From Leucaena leucocephala (Eukaryota > Streptophyta > Magnoliopsida > Fabales > Fabaceae): DNA of 64,000 nucleotides. The stretch's first letter is position 1; the number at the start of each line of letters is the position of its first letter. The stretch is taken from positions 8,223,001 through 8,287,000 of the forward strand of contig CM073535.1 of NCBI GenBank assembly GCA_037074615.1, given 5' to 3'. The translations under genes were made by a program, and so were the position numbers. Under the pieces are notes generated by a model. The model did not search any database. It worked only from the letters and a program-made list of their open reading frames with translations, and was not told the DNA's origin. This document shows, in pieces, positions 24,801-35,600 of this stretch.

Positions 24801-27800
24801 GCTATGAAACTTGCATACCTTGCTTTTTATAGTTTGTTCTTATAATTTGAGGATTTGTTTGTAAATTTGATTTTAGATAACATATAGAACTCTGCCTAAA
24901 TATACATGGCACGGTTTGTTTGGAACTTAGGGTGCAAATAATGACACATCTCTCAGAATTGTGTAAGTCATGCATATTTACCATTTTGTATTTTAGGTGT
25001 TTATGTGGAGCTCTTAGTGTGCTGATGAAACAGTCAGTAGTTATATGGTTATCCCAGACATGCATATATTTTCTTTCTGGTATTATCAATGTGGAGTTTT
25101 TGAATCTTCCACATTATATGGGGGATATCTAAATCCTAGGAGTGCTGATAATAATGTGTATTCACATTTGGATTATCTAATGAATGTTCACTTATCATTT
25201 CTAAGACTTCCAGCAAGACCATAACTTACATTTACTTTTATCAATCAGAGAATGCATGGATAAATGATTGAGTAATGCTTGCCAAATGCTGACAAAATTG
25301 CAGAGAAGTCTTGTTCTATCCATGCATAAAATCAGCTTGAGCTCTTAATCGATTACTTGTCAAAACTATTTTGTCTACAAAATTCTTGATGGCACGACTG
25401 AGCAAGCTTTGCAGCATGCAATGATCATTTTATTCTGAAAAATATGTAATTGCTGAAAGTGCAAAACTCACTCCAAGTACTATATAGCGGTCGCATCATC
25501 ATGTAGCATTATAAGATTCTCTTGCCTATTGTATGTGAGTGTGATTGTTGGAGAGGTTGGAGTAATGTAGGTACTTGGTATGTTTGAAAGAGGGTGGTAC
25601 CTTTGCTCAGGATTATGTCTTTTTCTTTTTTTTCCTTTGTCAGTTGTTATTTTCCCCTAAATGAATGAACCTATTTATACCATCATTTGATGCTTCTGAA
25701 GACATAAAAGTCGTTTCAGATATCACCCCCATTTTGTAATGAATGATGCCAAAGTGGCTGAGTATTTCCCGTTACTGAGGTTTATTTTCTGAACAAGAAT
25801 TAATTAGAGGTTTTATTGTGATGCTACATATGTTCTCTAGGGTAATGCCAGAAGGTTGCTTGATAGACGCTGTGATGGGAATAGCCGCCTTGGAAAAGTC
25901 TCCAAATTAGGGCTTGCTCCTTTACTTTGGTGTATAATTTTTCTGCTCCTGGTCACCTATATTCACTCGGTCATCTTGGGTATCTATCTTGCCTGTTTTT
26001 CTTGTGACAAATGTTCTTTCAATGGATATGATTTTCTTATGTTCTAATTTTTATTCTTACAATTTCTACAGCAACAAATCTGCCAAAACTAACAGCTGCC
26101 TCTGGTCTTCTTGCATGGGTCGGAGTTTTCTTTGCAACTGCTGGATTGTTTATGTTTTACAGGTGTAGCAGGTAGGTAACCTGGGTTTAAAAACAAGCTG
26201 TTTCTCACAAGCATAGTAATTGAATCACCATTGAAATTGTAAATTAGGAGGCTAATTGTTCAATCATAAATCATAATTGTATTGAGCTATACAATTTAGA
26301 CACAATAAAAATAGTTTGAGTTATATCTTATAAAAATGTATCCCATCAAAATGCGCTCAAATAATAATTTTAACGAGTTACAAATTTTAGATTGTAAGAC
26401 TTGGAAAACAAAATCACTTGCAATAATAACAATCCAATAGCTATCAAACTGATAACTCATACAAGTTTCTCAAATTAAAATATTGTCCAAAATTAATCAT
26501 TTTCCTATTTATTGTGGCTGATGCCATCACTATTGTCATCTTCCAACAAGACAGTTCTGCCATCCTCTTCTTCCTTCTGTAATAACTGTCACCTTTGACG
26601 TCTTGTTCAACATTATCTTGTATGTAAATCCTTGTTCCTTTTTCTTTCTGTTCGCAATAAGATTTCATGGACCTAAAAGTAGACATATTATTACAATAAT
26701 TGATTAATGTGTAAAAACTTTAAAAATTACAAAAAACATGTTTAAGATTGCTAGTGCAATTAATGTACCTATCTTTCCCTCTTAAAAAATGAGACATCTC
26801 ATGATTAGTGGTGATTTCAAACTGCTACTGCATTCTCTGATATATTTCACAATATTAAAATAGGGGCCCTTCACCAAATTAGATGACAACACATTTCCAT
26901 ATACGCATCTACATATATCTCTAACCATTTGATCTCTATCCTTCACCATTTCGCTAAAATAGTTAGTTACTTTAGTTGTTTGGGAGAGTGGATTCATATC
27001 ATGGAGCTACACACACGCACGCACACACAAAGAAAATGTGAAACTCAAAAGTACAAGTTGGAAGTTCCATTAGGCTGTGAGCTCTGAATCATAAAGATTA
27101 AATTGGAAATGATGTTTTCTATATATCTATCTGACAGATTTGTTAATTTGTGAGGGTTGGGCAAAGTCAGATAATGGGCATTTCTTATTAATATATTGCT
27201 GATGGTATATCTATTTCAACTTGCTTCAAATGCGTATTACCAAGGGTTATTCTCCATGTGTTTACCCAATTAAAAGAGAGATTATCCTCTATTAAGCAAT
27301 TTATGGTAAATGTGAAATTTTTTAATTGCATGTTATCTTTAATGAGGATATCCTGGGACTGAGATTTATTAGTGTTCAGTGCCTTATTATTTTACTTCAT
27401 TTGCTTTTCCTTGTCTTTTTGCAGCAAAGATCCAGGTTTCATCAGAATGAACTTGCATGACTCTGAGAACAATAAAGATGACGTGAATTTTTTCTTTCCT
27501 GTTGAATTTCTCTTTAGATTTCATTTTCTCCAATAATCTGTAAGATTGTTCTTTTTTGTTTATGCATGTGTCCTATAAAGATCTAGTATTCATTATCAAT
27601 AATGTATTCAAACAATTTGTGGCAGGAACCTCTCTTAAAAATTGAGAAAAATCATCCTACATTGCTAGCTGGAAATTGGTCCCATCTTTGTGCAACTTGC
27701 AAGGTTCTCCCTGCTTTATTTAGATTGTCAGACCTCTTACTGTGCAGCATTCTTCCCAAGCAATCTCTGACGCGCACACACTTAGATGCACATGCACATG

Positions 27801-30303
27801 ATCATCTATCTATTGCTTTATACAATTCATTCACGCTTTAATTATGTTTTTTCCTTTAGATTGTCAGGCCCCTTCGTGCAAAGCACTGTTCTACCTGTAA
27901 TCGTTGTGTGGAACAATTTGATCATCATTGTCCTTGGGTATCTAATTGCATCGGCAAGGTATTTTCTAAATGAGTGCTTGGGTGATGCATTTGAAATATG
28001 TGCTATTTGAACTTCTCTAACTGTAAATTTGTCGTTCATTTTGCATTGATTTTAAGGGGGGATAAAGGTCAAAAGCAAAAAAAAAAACAGAAAAATAGTG
28101 TTAGACATTTCTTATGTTCGTGCCCTAATCTCTGTTTAGCAAAAAGGACAAAAAGTGTTTTTTATGCTTCTATTGACTGCCGGTTAATATTGACTTTTTA
28201 AAATAATTCAAAATATAATTTGATGACTGAATGTATAGAAAGCCAACCTACATTTAAGACAATCTTAACAAGATAATCAATCATTAGGCAGTCGCTAAAG
28301 TACCTCATTCAAAACATCAAGCACTTAAATAGTATAATGGCGTCTATTTTTATCACAGTTTGAGCCTCTGGTTTATCCTAAGATATCAATTGATCGCTCT
28401 TCATCAAATGCAACATCATCATAATGATCATCATTATGCAATCCCTCAAGTATCTCTTATGACAGATGTTTGTTTGATCTTGACCAACAAGCTGTAGAAT
28501 GGTACGAATGACTGATTTCACCTGAGGTACCTCACCTATAAACTATGCCTCTTATAAGTTCACCTTGCTCCTCTAAGAGGAGGGGGGGGGGAGTGGAATC
28601 CTTTTTTTACACATTTTTATTAGGCAGTGGATTTAGCAAGCAGTCTTTAATTTATTGATCGATTTTGGGAAACTGATTGAACTTGTGAATGAAAACTAAG
28701 CTGAAAGTAATAAAATAGTAGTCTTTTCTTTCCTATCGTGAGAAGATTCATATGAGATTTTCTGTCACTAAACTTGATATGGAATCATGTAGAGGGTTAA
28801 TTTGAAATGTCGATCTTATCCATTTCCTTTTGTAAAGGTATTGAGGTGAATGGTGACTAATCCTAATGGCATCTAATTAACTGCCAACTTTTCTTCTTGT
28901 TCTTTTCCTATTTTTTGGGGGAGCAAGTTCTTTTATGTAGTTCTGATTAAATTGACCTGATTGTGGTGTAAACTACAATATATGATTGCAGAAGAACAAA
29001 TGGGAATTCTTTGTTTTTCTTGTTCTTGAAGTTTTAGCAATGGTGACCACTGGTGGAGTTACTCTTACAAGTATGTGAACTTTGACTCTTGATGAACTCC
29101 CTTTTCATTCCCCATTCTTTTTTGGCGTTCAAGTTGCTAATGGGTAGTCATTTTCCGTGTACAGGAATATTAACTAATCCACTTGCACCTTCACCATTCG
29201 GAGCACGGATTCAATATGCATTTACACATCTTGTGGGGGCTACGTCATTTCTAGTCGTTGATTTTTTCCTCTTCTTTGGTGTGTTCGTTCTGACAGTTCT
29301 TCAAACTAATCAGGTATGTATTGAAAGTCTCATTCAGTATTTTGTGAAGATTAAGAATGCTGGCAAACCGGGGTAAAACGATTGATTTTATGGAACCATT
29401 ATTGTTCATCAGAAATTTCAATTTCCCTTGTCCACATCTCGATTGTTGCACTCAGTCAGGCATCACTGTTTGGTGCCAGTTGCAGTAGCTCTGCAGTCTC
29501 AATTGTAATTCTCGGTAGTTTGACTTAAATCAATATCATTTCACCGAACTTGGTTAGAAGTTGCTGCAACTCTGTTGTGTTCCCTATGAATTTGATGTAG
29601 TTTGATGTTGATTAATACCGAACCATATGATCAATGATCCACTGGGAAGTAAAAGAGATAGCTTAAATCACAAAACAAGAATAGTACTTGTAACTTTCTG
29701 CTCATGATGCTATATTTCAATTCTTATTTTAAAACATATTGGATTGGAAGTATTCTTTTCTCATTTATGTAAACCCAAAGGGATCGATCTCCCTGTCCTC
29801 TTGAGTTTATGTTTACATATAATATTTTTTGCTTCCTGCAGATATCACGTAATATTACAACAAATGAAGTGGCAAATGCAGTGCGATACAGCTACCTTAG
29901 AGGTGCAGGTGGTAGATTCAGAAATCCCTATGATCATGGGATCAAGAATAATTGTTCAGATTTCTTGATCAATGGATACAATGAAGACGTGCCGTTAATT
30001 GAAGAATCCGATACGCCTGAGGGTATAGGAATGATAAACATGTCAAGGAGCTCAAACCTAGCCAACGGAGACTCACATTCTCATATTGAAAATGGCAACG
30101 GCCATGTTGTCATTAATGTCAGTTCCGGCAGCACCAGCTCTAATACGCGCCATGCTCGTGCGCATCAGAGTCACGGCAATGGTCACGCTCATTCCTCTCA
30201 TTGTTCCCACAATGCCCACGCCAAAACAAAAAATGAGAGTGTTCCCTTGGGCTTAGGTCTCGGTCTCGGTCGGAACACCAGATCCGGTGCATCTTCATCA
30301 TGA
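15876..30303 (+). CDS. PAT24: Ankyrin-repeat DHHC protein S-acyltransferase (TIP1/PAT24 type)
   Basis: Thirteen exons with GT-AG introns and consistent phases: 15876-16145, 16847-16987, 22777-22889, 24109-24188, 24330-24493, 25841-25979, 26072-26171, 27425-27482, 27626-27703, 27860-27958, 28992-29070, 29165-29313, 29842-30303. They join to 1932 nt, or 643 residues. The N-terminus (MSSEIEVVEEV) and ankyrin repeats (about residues 38-250, e.g. GQTALHLSA, DGRSPLHWAA, GCTPLHWAA) match the TIP1 family. Two hydrophobic segments (about 281-302, 312-332) precede a cysteine-rich domain with DHHC at 402-405, and two more follow (about 419-440, 465-487). The tail carries a His/Asn/Ser-rich stretch and ends near VPLGLGLGLGRN. 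Family members transfer palmitate to cysteines at Golgi and endomembranes; Arabidopsis TIP1 is needed for root-hair and pollen-tube growth. The catalytic Cys is present and no break is seen. Introns 2 and 7 contain transposons. Confidence 0.95.
17085..17500 (-). repeat. 3' LTR of the gypsy element
   Basis: 416 bp, TGATAGG...TTGTATCA on the + strand. Differs from the other LTR at three sites, two of which lie in the ACGCAG/ATGTAG position near 17412-17416. The last ~30 codons of the polyprotein frame lie inside it (stop at 17410-17412). Confidence 0.97.
17410..21853 (-). pseudogene. Gypsy gag-pol polyprotein with two frameshifts
   Basis: The start chosen is the ATG at 21853 (MVTTRSSH), just after the primer-binding site; an upstream in-frame ATG at 21955 is inside the LTR. 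In order: gag (about 21600-21100); a zinc knuckle near 20945 reading CFCYGDIFRPGHRC, where the second canonical Cys is shifted or replaced; protease DSGSTHNFIS near 20720; RT with MPFGLTNAP and VFFDDILVYS near 19830-19730; RNase H (VECDAS...); integrase with HHCC zinc finger and D-D-E core; and a C-terminal chromodomain around 17650-17530. One frameshift is near 20063-20075, at the start of RT, and another near 18190-18212, in integrase. Both interrupt the single frame expected for this group. Confidence 0.95.
17501..17514 (-). promoter_or_regulatory. Polypurine tract of the gypsy element
   Basis: On the minus strand a G-rich purine run, AGGGGGGGAGTAA, ends directly at the 3' LTR. It is the expected primer for plus-strand DNA synthesis. 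It also lies inside the coding frame, encoding part of the Gly-Gly-Ser-Asn stretch. Confidence 0.85.
21866..21879 (-). promoter_or_regulatory. Primer-binding site (initiator Met tRNA type)
   Basis: On the minus strand TGGTATCAGAGCCA lies two bases inside the 5' LTR. This is the standard sequence complementary to the 3' end of plant initiator methionine tRNA, used to prime minus-strand synthesis. Confidence 0.92.
21882..22297 (-). repeat. 5' LTR of the gypsy element
   Basis: 416 bp; the transcription-start LTR for the minus-strand element. A CTATATATG TATA-like motif on the minus strand lies at about 22049-22057. The right edge abuts the GTAAG target copy at 22298-22302. Confidence 0.97.
26444..26997 (-). 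pseudogene. hAT-transposase-like (DUF659) remnant in PAT24 intron 7
   Basis: Two minus-strand open pieces. The 26997-26782 piece contains KDRDQMVRDICRCVYGN followed by an NLVKGPYFNIVKYI segment. This resembles the start of the DUF659 region of plant hAT/BED-type transposase-derived proteins, where an ARFFYGNGLPFN-like phrase precedes SPYF. The 26686-26444 piece may be a further degraded part or unrelated. No terminal repeats were located. The host intron (26172-27424) runs the opposite way. The family call rests on remembered motif shape only. Confidence 0.5.
27959..28991 (+). other. PAT24 intron 10
   Basis: About 1 kb between exons 10 and 11, donor GTATTT and acceptor GATTGCAG. It contains a G-run near 28582-28591 and no supportable gene. 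Its middle has a minus-strand Asp/His-rich open stretch (about 28380-28460) too short to interpret. Confidence 0.6.
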
Positions 30304-31820
30304 TAATTACTTGTCTGGCTGTGTACTAAATTGTAATGTACCATAGGCATAGATCTGGGTTAGTTTTTTGTCAATTCAATTTATTATTGCGGCTTTAATC
30401 CACACCCCCCAGTGTGCAATTTTGTGGCGTTGTATTTTGCTCCTTCTCTCGGTTCTCTTTTCTCAGGGGGCTTATTTACAGTCTCTGAAGTTTATTCATA
30501 GAGGGAATAGAACGGAATTGTTCCTTATGGATTGGAATGAACAAGGGGGAAGAAAAGGGAGAAATAGAAAGTCAGATATATCTTCCCACTTATTCAGAGT
30601 ACAACGATGAAAGACTACTTTATCGTTGTCTTGCGAGTTACAGTGAATGTAACACATTAATTTGTAAATTAGCGTTTGCCCCTCTCTTCTTTTCAGTTAT
30701 TATCTATGCAATTGACTCTCAGCCAGGTTCTCTTACTCTTTCTACATCACTTGTACTTAAAAATTGCCGGTTCACTTTGTTGTATTTTCCGATTAAAAAT
30801 TTAGGTGAATTAGATTTTATAGGTCATCTAAAATATGTCTCTATATTCAAAGAAAATTAATAAAGGTAAATGCATATCGTCTATTAATAAAATTTTTATA
30901 TTAATAGTAGAATTTAAAATTATAATTTTTGAGTTATGAACTAATTCTGTTTTTTAAATAGTTATTCCATAATTTATTTGTTTAAACATCAAGCTAGGAT
31001 CTTGTACTCAATTTGCAGCTTAAAAGCATAAATGCATAGAGGATCACTGTTGAGTAACTTCTGTGACTCATTCTGCTGTAATTTTCCAAATTCAAAAGGT
31101 TACAATGTCGAAAACAAATCGAACTAAATTCATCGTAGGTATGAACCCTTCATGTACCCTTAAAAAGAATGGAGCTAGGAACTGGCCAAATGTTGTCGTG
31201 TCTACCACACTTGAAACTCGGTCAAAATTGCTTAGAATCGGTGAAAAACAGATTAAAACCGAATTTTTTCCTTAAATTTTCAATAACAAAAACGTTTCTT
31301 TTTGTGTTTATTTGTCTTTTAATTTATTGTGTTATGCAAATTTGATGATTATTGGTCGCCCCGCTTAGTTATGGAAGCTTGTGTTAGCTTGGTTGGACAA
31401 TTAATTTGATATATTTAATGATTTTAGGGATTTGTAATAAATCATAAAATAATTTTTTTAATATTGATGTAAAATGATACATAGCTCATTTAAACTTTTT
31501 TCTTAATAATTAAAATGATATTTTAGAAAAACCTATACATATTTATTATACATATAATTTTTTTTAATATCTCCTAATTAATAATTTAACTTATTAATTT
31601 AATTAAAGATAGTCTAATTGAATCTTAAAGGCAGGGTCGCCGGCTCAATGTCTGGCTCCGGTTATGAAAACGATGGTTTTTGCACGGCTTTTGAACGCTG
31701 ATGAAGCCCTCTACTACAGTCAACAAGTTATTTGATACTATTCCACTGTTTCTGTATTTCCCATTTTCTGAAAAATAAATTACACAGGCGTTGTCCATGA
31801 GCCCTCCTCCTCTGTCACTC
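30304..31820. other. Intergenic between PAT24 and dioxygenase copy 1
   Basis: Starts with the presumed 3' untranslated region of PAT24 and continues as AT-rich DNA. No coding region was found; the short open frames here have no recognisable content. Confidence 0.55.
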
Positions 31821-31829
31821 TATAAAATA
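31821..31829 (+). promoter_or_regulatory. TATA box of dioxygenase copy 1
   Basis: TATAAAATA about 70 bp upstream of the aligned initiator at 31892, followed by a (GA)n tract at 31867-31881 typical of plant 5' leaders. Assigned from motif and spacing. Confidence 0.6.
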
Positions 31830-32089
31830 ACAACTCGATCCTCAAGGCGAACGAAATGCTCAGTCAGAGAGAGAGAGAGAGTGACTGAGAAATGGCCGGA
31901 AACGTTGTTGTTTCATAGGGAAAGAGCGTTCAAGAGATGTCCATGGATGGGGATGAACCACCACCACAGTTTGTTGTGAAGGAACATAACTTTTGCTCCA
32001 AGCAGAATGATTCTTCTTCAGAATCGATTCTCATACCTATCATCGATGTCAGTTTCCTCTTATATTCACAAGAAGAGCTTCTCAAGCTT

Positions 32090-32255
32090 TGTTGGGAATT
32101 CCAGAGTAAACACGCAAGGAAGAGAAAATCAATGCATCTATTCTATTTTTCATATCTGTTTTCAATGTTATATTTTTATACACAACACATACTCAGGAAA
32201 CCCATCCTAATTGGGCTTTAGGCCCAATTCACAATACTAATACAGACTTCTAGTA
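32090..32255 (-). repeat. 3' LTR of copia element B
   Basis: 166 bp; + strand reads TGTTGGGAATT...CTTCTAGTA. It corresponds to the 5' LTR minus its SINE, and therefore gives the pre-SINE sequence. Confidence 0.9.
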
Positions 32256-33450
32256 TTCCCCCTCAAGCTGACTGTATATATCAATTGCACCCAGTTATGA
32301 AGTAACTTGATGTGTACAGTTTTCTCTACTGGCTTAGTCAGAATATTTTCCTCTTGATCTTCAGATTTCTTATATATCAATTTAATCAATTTATCTTATA
32401 GTTTTTCTCAAACAAAATGAATGTCAATCTCTATATGCTTTGTTCTTTCATGAAACACCAGATTTGAAGTTATATGGATAGCTACTTTACTATCACAGTA
32501 CACCTTTACTAGTTGTGGGTGATCATATCCTATTTCTTTAAGTAATCCTACAAGCCAAACCACCTCTGCCACAGCTGCAGCAAGTGCCCGATATTCAGCT
32601 TCAACATATGGCCATAAAACTGTATTTTGTTTATTGGTTTTCCACTTAATAAGCGATCCTCTCAGCTTCAATAAGTAGCCCATCACTGATCTCCTTGTTG
32701 AACCATATGCACCCCAATCAACATCACAATAACAAGTGAGCGCTAAGCTTTTTGAAGAACTGATTAAGACTCTAAGCCCCAGTGTCTCCTTTAGATATCT
32801 AACCATATCCATTGTTGTCGCTATATGTGCTTTCATGGGATTCGCCATATGTTGACTTAGACCTTGTACAAAGAATGAAATATCAGGACGAGTCGTAGTA
32901 AAGTAAATCAACCTACCTACCAACCGTCTATAAACCTCAGGATCTAACAACATATCAGATTGCTTATCCTTTCCTTCCTCAAATACCAACAATTTCAAGT
33001 TTTGAGCTATTGGAATTGTAAGTGGTTTACATACACTCATGGCTGTATCAGCAAGCAAATTTAATATATACTTTCTTTGTGACATTACTATATCTTTCTT
33101 AGATTTAGCCATTTCAGCACCCAAAAAATATTTCATAATTCCTAAATCCTTTATCTTAAAACTGTCATGCAAGTATTGCTTGACTTCTTTTATCTTTGTT
33201 TCTAAACTTTCTGTAATTAATAAGTCATCAACATACACTAAAACAAACACTATATCCTCTCCATGCTTCTTATAAAAGAATGAATAGTCATGCTTACCTT
33301 GAGTGAAACCTCCTTGGATTAAGGCCATGGAGAGCTTGGTATTCCATTGTCTATAAACTTGCTTTAAACCATATAAAGATTTCTTAAGTTTACATACCAT
33401 ATGAGTTTCTATTGAAACCTTGGGCTATAGTCATGTAGATTTTCTCATCA
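32256..33450 (-). pseudogene. Copia B reverse transcriptase and RNase H
   Basis: A long minus-strand frame (33400-32408) opens within RT (KKSLYGLKQ) and carries the copia catalytic LVYVDDLLIT near 33240. It passes through the connection region (YLVGRLIYFTTTRPDI-like) into RNase H with CYCDVDWGAYGSTRRS, YVEAEYRALA and the closing VYCDSKVAIH...HERTKHIEID. The 5' part of pol is scattered upstream with stops. In an active element this would copy RNA to DNA in virus-like particles. Confidence 0.9.
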
Positions 33451-35216
33451 AGATCTCCCTGCAAGAAAGCATTATGAACATCCATGTGGTACATATTCTA
33501 GGTATAAAAGGTAGCAAATTTGATTATTATCCTAATAGTTGTCATTTTTTACTACGCGGGAAAATGTTTCATGATAATCAATCCCCTCTTTTTGATTATA
33601 TCATTTAGCAACAAGTCTCGCCTTAAATTTGTCTATATTGCCTAGTGAATCATATTTGATTTTATATACCTATTTACAACCTATAGCTTTTCAACCTCTT
33701 GGGAGCATGACAATTTCCCAAGTCCCATTATTCTCTAATGCCTTTATTTCTACATCCATTGCATCAACCTATTTAGCATCATGTACTGCTGCATTATAGG
33801 TTGACGGTTCAACAATTGAATCAATATTATATAGGTAGCACATGTGTGAAGCAGTAATATTAGAGTAAGATATGCAATCTTCAATAGGATATAGACATTT
33901 ACCTTTACGTTGGGGAGCTGCTAAACCTGCAGAAACAATTAGATTACATAAATATTTCTAAAAAGATGCATAAACTCTAGATTACATAAACCTACAGAAG
34001 CAATTAGATTACATAAATATTTCTAAAAAGATGCATAAACCTGTAGAAGCAATTAGATTACATAAAAAGAAGCAATTATGATTCATTAACTCTACATATC
34101 CTAAAAAGATGCATGGTATAGTTCTAGGGAGGAACTTATCAATATTTCTTAAATTTGTTGCATAAACCAATTAACCAAAGACCTTTAGATTGCTCTAATC
34201 TGGTATGTACCCATAAATTCTCTCATAAGGTGTCTGGTAAGTAAGGACATGGAACCCTATTTATTACATAAGCTACCATTTTTACACATTCTCCCCAGAC
34301 TCAATTGGAATTCTAGATTGTATCATTAGGCTTCTAGCTACTTGTAGTAAAGTCCTATGTTTTCTTTCAACAACCCCATTTTGTTGAGAGGTGTATGGAC
34401 ATGTAGTTTCAAACAAAATTCCTTTCTCCCCAAAGTAATTTGAAATCTAATTATTGATAAATTATGTTCCATTATCACTTCTCATTCTCTTGATTTTAAC
34501 TGAGAATTGGTTTAACACATGCAATAAAATTTTTAATATGAAAAAATGTATCAGATTTAGATTTCATTAGGAAAATTCAAATAGCTCTTGAATAATCATC
34601 AATTATTGTAAGAAAATATTGATGACATTGATGTGTAGGTATCCTATATGGTCCCCATACATCCATATGAATCAATTCAAAACAAGAAGTAGATTTAATA
34701 GAATTAGATGTAAACGTTTGCTTTGATTGAATACGAGTATCACAAACTTTATTCAATGACACATCTTTGCCATCTACAATATGCAAATGTCTCAATACAG
34801 CTATAGGTGCATGTCCTAATATATTGTGTAATAGCCATAGATCAACATATTCTTATATTTTCCTTGGGTCATGGCTAACAGGACCGAGGACATTACATTT
34901 TGATTTTATCTTTAATATGTATAGATCCTCTATGAGTCTACCAGTCGCCTTCACTTTTCCATCCTGAAGGCCCTGTATAATGCATTGGTCAGGGAAGAAT
35001 GCTACCATATAATGTTGTTATTTAGTTAACTTAGGGACTAATATAAAGTTAAATTTTAATTGTGAGGCATACAAGACATTAGTTAATGTAATCTCATTAG
35101 TGAGTCTAATATTGCCTATGTGAGTGACATTTATTCTTTCTCCATTTGGTATTTGAATTATTTTGATAGAACCATCATTTCTCTTATAGCTATGAAAGAG
35201 TGACATTGTGTTTTCA
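33450..35216 (-). pseudogene. Copia B protease/integrase remnants
   Basis: Minus-strand pieces include the protease/pre-integrase region at 35206-35018 (SLFHSYKRNDGSIKI, then ITLTNVLYASQLKFNFILVPKLTK-like) and the integrase start at 34795-34577 (SFELIHMDVWGPYRIPTHQ, FLTIIDDYSRAI). Later integrase homology around 34400-33500 is broken by stops. A short tandem repeat interrupts it at about 33926-34070. Confidence 0.8.
33926..34070. repeat. Short tandem repeat within copia B
   Basis: About two and a half imperfect copies of a ~75-bp unit containing AGAAGCAATTAGATTACATAA and TTTCTAAAAAGATGCATAAAC. There are no spacers and no palindromic repeats. Confidence 0.7.
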
Positions 35217-35600
35217 CCAAGCGTAGATTAATGAATTTTTACACCGGTTGTAAACACAACCGGTGTAGATTAATGAATTTTCTACACCTCACTATAAAGA
35301 CAACCGGTATAGATGTTGTCATATTTACATATACTATTTTTACTCTTGCCGGTATTCCTTTTGTCCAGTTTAAATGTATTTTGAAAAAATGACTCCTTCA
35401 ATATTTTATTAACACCATCCCTTGAAGCTTTAAGAATAAACTGCACAAATATACAGACTCAAATAGACAGCAGTAGAGACAAAGTTCAAGATAGTAGAGA
35501 CAGATCTTCAATTTCTCATTACATTATTCATTTAATAAAATTCAATAAAAAATACAATCATTTGAACAGAAAAAAAAAAGTATTCTGGTAATGACAAATA

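Noticed and set aside
28380..28460. Asp/His-rich minus-strand stretch in PAT24 intron 10 as a second hAT fragment
   Set aside because: Too short and no motif beyond composition; not enough to support a call.
33926..34070. CRISPR-like array
   Set aside because: The repeat is a simple tandem duplication without distinct spacers, inside a copia pol region of a plant genome.
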